Positions 62,701 through 64,000 of a stretch of 64,000 nucleotides of DNA are shown here, piece after piece. A program made the translations under genes and the position numbers. Numbering within the stretch: the stretch's first letter is position 1; each line of letters starts with the position of its first letter. Source of the stretch: Verrucomicrobiota bacterium (GTDB taxonomy: Bacteria > Verrucomicrobiota > Verrucomicrobiia > Verrucomicrobiales > DEV007); contig CAUJIH010000097.1 in the NCBI GenBank assembly GCA_963205275.1, forward strand, positions 56,186-120,185. The letters run 5' to 3'. The notes under the pieces are model-generated. The model searched no databases and was not told the origin of the DNA. It was given only the letters and a program-made list of their open reading frames with translations.

Positions 62701-63868
62701 CAGGATCGGATGGGTCGTGCGTCTGAATCGAGATGCTTCCGTCCGGTTTCTGGTGGATCAGACCTTCTCCGTTGGTGCCGAACCACCGCGTCCCGTCCTG
62801 TTCGATGAGGATTGCAGAGATGGAGACGTCTCCCAATTCCTTGATTTCAGGAGCAGCAGGGGAAAAGTTCATCCGATTGCCATCCCAGACCGCAATACCG
62901 CGCGGAGAGCCAATCCAGATTTTACCATCCTGATCCGACGTAATGGCTGTTATGATACCATTTCGGAGTCCCGATTCACGATCAGGATTATATCGGATGT
63001 GAGGGAACCACTGATGATCTAAATTGAATCGGCTCGTCCCACCGTCTTCTGTCCCGATCCAGAGCATTCGGGAGCGATCTTCGAAGAGCGCCGATATATG
63101 ATCATCCACTAGGCTCTCTGCCAGCCGTGGGGAGTGAACGAAAAATTGAAAGGAATCATTTCCTTCATCGTAGAGAGCTAGTCCCTGCATCGTGCCTACC
63201 CAGAGAGCCTGATTTGAGTCGACGAAGAGAGAGTATATGTAGCGGGCTGAGATTTCTCTCTTTTCGGGCGTGACTCCCTCACTCGGTTGCATATAGAGTC
63301 CTCTTCCACCGGTTCCGATCCAGAGGCGGTTCTGGTGATCCCGTGTGATGGACATAATCGATGAAGAGGTCGACCAGATTTTTGAAAATTTTTGCTCAGA
63401 CTCCCTCCATTGATACAGGCCTCCATCCTCAGTTCCAACTAGGACTTCTTTGTCACTGGAGTAGATGGTTGAGATACTGGCACTGGCCAGTGGCTCCTCC
63501 GTTACGACTATTGTTCCAGACGACAGATTAAGTAAATTTAGTCCGACATCCGTTCCGATCCAAAGAAACTGATCATTGGAAATTTCCAGCGCTGTAATGC
63601 GATTACTGCGCAGATTCTCTCCAGTCGAAGATCCTTTTTCAAACTGAGCGACGGCACCTAGTTCCGTGTCGAGCTTCAGGAGACCCTTATCCGACGTGCC
63701 GACCCACAATTGTCCGATCTTATTCTGTAAGCTCGCAACACAGGTGATTTTGTCGGTGTTCAGTCGGATCGGAGAGCTAGGAGAATCGCTGTAATAGACA
63801 GCTTCCCAACCATCGAATCGGCAGAGTCCTTGGTCGGTCGCTAGCCATACAAAGCCCGCCGTAATTGA
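59717..63868 (-). CDS. hybrid two-component propeller sensor kinase, 5' truncated
   Basis: A giant one-component-plus-receiver sensor. Order: many two-component propeller (reg_prop) repeats of the LWIGTDxGL type, a Y_Y_Y domain (YFRYRLDGLDPSWVYP), a transmembrane helix (WWALSLGGIALIGGMIGSI), a coiled coil, a GAF-like region, HisKA with the phospho-His at residue 940 of the frame counted from 63709 (KMTHELRTPLTSIIGF), HATPase (NLVGNAIKFTAQG, DTGRGISEEEI) and a C-terminal receiver (LILMDEEMPIMKG). The frame stays open to 63868, adding repeat sequence GFVWLATDQGLCRFDGWEAV, then ends at a TAA belonging to another frame. No signal peptide remains, so the gene appears cut by an insertion. Confidence 0.88.
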   Translation of the reverse strand, partial: SITAGFVWLATDQGLCRFDGWEAVYYSDSPSSPIRLNTDKITCVASLQNKIGQLWVGTSDKGLLKLDTELGAVAQFEKGSSTGENLRSNRITALEISNDQFLWIGTDVGLNLLNLSSGTIVVTEEPLASASISTIYSSDKEVLVGTEDGGLYQWRESEQKFSKIWSTSSSIMSITRDHQNRLWIGTGGRGLYMQPSEGVTPEKREISARYIYSLFVDSNQALWVGTMQGLALYDEGNDSFQFFVHSPRLAESLVDDHISALFEDRSRMLWIGTEDGGTSRFNLDHQWFPHIRYNPDRESGLRNGIITAITSDQDGKIWIGSPRGIAVWDGNRMNFSPAAPEIKELGDVSISAILIEQDGTRWFGTNGEGLIHQKPDGSISIQTHDPSDPDSLSHNNISAIYKDQKGRLFIGTSGGGLLLRESTTGKFSKIATPMGSHLDFISNLTGDADGNLWIASPQGLYLLKTDALSLVNYREAFTKAPTLASTNITCVLPDTNHVVWIGTTDAGLIRLDTGNGQTTLFTNAIHGLPDNQIMSLIKDRNNLLWVTTRKGIARLNALQNEFRIFSGDDGLQTSGFSQNSVTCDHAGRLYFGGLEGFNIIDPEKLPAIPRIPTPILTSFEYFGESVLPKPGGILERKIAATNEIRLSYDPRMRFGFRFANLDFRYPNRGYFRYRLDGLDPSWVYPSDDRKASYNSLGVGSYTFLVQSSLDGRNWSETTARVRVIILPPWWQTWWALSLGGIALIGGMIGSIRFSVQKRVRQLQYLEEKRIAQQDRTEAALSRELQNGVLLGRARYQKETETELDQEIMNGALDLLVGEFSASQALVFQLVTEEVEKEGGEHQQIHYLQRIGYAGAFESASVIPVTLGLDEDAAAIQSILDSQSPVTISEPYQVLRGSNLSKCAVDFRKILAIRTSFLDAPNGAILLFQNENSPEWGDKEKSLLTAIAAQFGITIAQISTAETERKYRLHLEDARHQAEVANRAKSDFLAKMTHELRTPLTSIIGFTDILAGSDALTANQKETIGIIKNSGNHLLEVVNEILDLSKIEAGRMERIDSIFDFHPFLTSLSEMLSIRAKQNQIGFAIQAPDPLPMQLFADRSKLRQVLINLVGNAIKFTAQGAVTITIYSDVLSKPEEHEGRIRRKIRLRFEVRDTGRGISEEEIPKLFERYSQTESGRRSSEGTGLGLPIAHSFLKLMDGDVNVESTMGVGTVFRLFIECYEIAPAPAAAEVEVPKLILNEESAKNVNGFLPIDKEVRILIVEDHQANRMLLRRILGRVGFQLEEAGNGEIAVEKWRDWKPDLILMDEEMPIMKGTEATTEIRSLARPEDQPVIVSLTANAFKDSNAATTQSVYSDAVTKPFKTHELLGVIAKHLGLSYTFAEAA

Positions 63869-64000
63869 TTAGCGGGAGCAAGCTTGATCGAATGATGCTC
63901 CGTCCAGTAAAGCAGCAAAGGCTTGTGTCACTTCCTTTGTCCGCTTTCGCAAGGTTCCGAAGATTGTTTTCATTACGGCATAGGCTAGCGCTCCTCTCCC
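63869..64000 (-). CDS. probable transposase C-terminus (gene runs off the window)
   Basis: A minus-strand frame open from the right edge ending at TAA 63869-63871: GALAYAVMKTIFGTLRKR, then TKEVTQAFAALLDGASFDQA and CSR. The last helix and basic end resemble the C-termini of DDE transposases, but I cannot name the family. It stops one codon before the propeller repeats of the sensor gene, with no room for that gene's signal peptide. The reading frames are in register, so a chimeric transcript could span both. Confidence 0.45.
   Translation of the reverse strand, partial: GRGALAYAVMKTIFGTLRKRTKEVTQAFAALLDGASFDQACSR

Overview
This 64 kb window reads as a bacterial chromosome segment, most likely from a Verrucomicrobiota member (order not resolved). 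The best clue is a 51-residue basic protein on the minus strand (52336-52491), which matches the 'small basic protein' that I recall being annotated in Chlamydiae and Verrucomicrobia. Fitting but weaker clues are a TMEM43-like membrane protein, a secreted ceramidase-like enzyme, a Rho factor with a long disordered N-terminal arm, a PQQ-type propeller protein and a hybrid sensor built on a two-component propeller. No rRNA, tRNA, CRISPR array or prophage was found. Insertion-sequence traces occur at 2233-2430 and, probably, at the right edge.

Layout. 1-2.2 kb: the 3' part of argS and a ROK sugar kinase, then a decayed IS3 remnant. 2.4-17.6 kb: mostly minus-strand, loosely spaced genes: TMEM43-like, rho, panB, a plus-strand lipoprotein lipase, a TrpB2-type tryptophan synthase beta chain, a SulP transporter, a coiled-coil membrane protein, a ceramidase-like enzyme, and an iron alcohol dehydrogenase paired with an aldehyde dehydrogenase that lacks the usual general base. 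17.8-20.7 kb: menA-menC-menE for menaquinone. 20.8-21.5 kb: a vapBC-type toxin-antitoxin pair. 21.6-27.2 kb: an iron/redox block with a DoxX-like protein, a divergent cysteine-rich SufR-like regulator, a fusion of four CDGSH iron-sulfur motifs to a glutamate-synthase FMN domain, a FeoB-associated mini-protein, feoB and feoA.

27.3-34.3 kb: ridA, oppC, oppB, oppA and an HldE-type nucleotidyltransferase fused to PurN run on the minus strand, and an M29-type aminopeptidase and crcB run divergently. 34.2-39.8 kb: a GntR regulator with a strong operator-like dyad facing an oxidoreductase and a class III aminotransferase, then two REP-like palindromes, a strong hairpin, an IF-1-like gene and a detached oppD. 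39.9-41.5 kb: a DUF3313-type lipoprotein, a small protein and a response regulator.

41.5-50 kb: a divergent type II secretion / type IV pilus-like locus. The minus-strand arm has four prepilin genes, a GspE/PilB ATPase and the response regulator. The plus-strand arm has gspE, gspF, gspG and gspH. Secretin and inner-membrane platform genes are absent here. 50-64 kb: an MFS exporter and an RsuA/RluB pseudouridine synthase, two small minus-strand genes, a propeller / two-TM / Ste24 peptidase / rhodanese run, dnaX-ybaB, and a giant hybrid sensor kinase whose N-terminus is cut by what looks like the end of a transposase gene.

Working links: the window supports menaquinone respiration, ferrous iron uptake tied to Fe-S proteins, peptide import with cytosolic peptide trimming, and protein secretion or pilus assembly. 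The least conventional architectures are the quadruple-CDGSH/FMN fusion and the HldE-PurN fusion.
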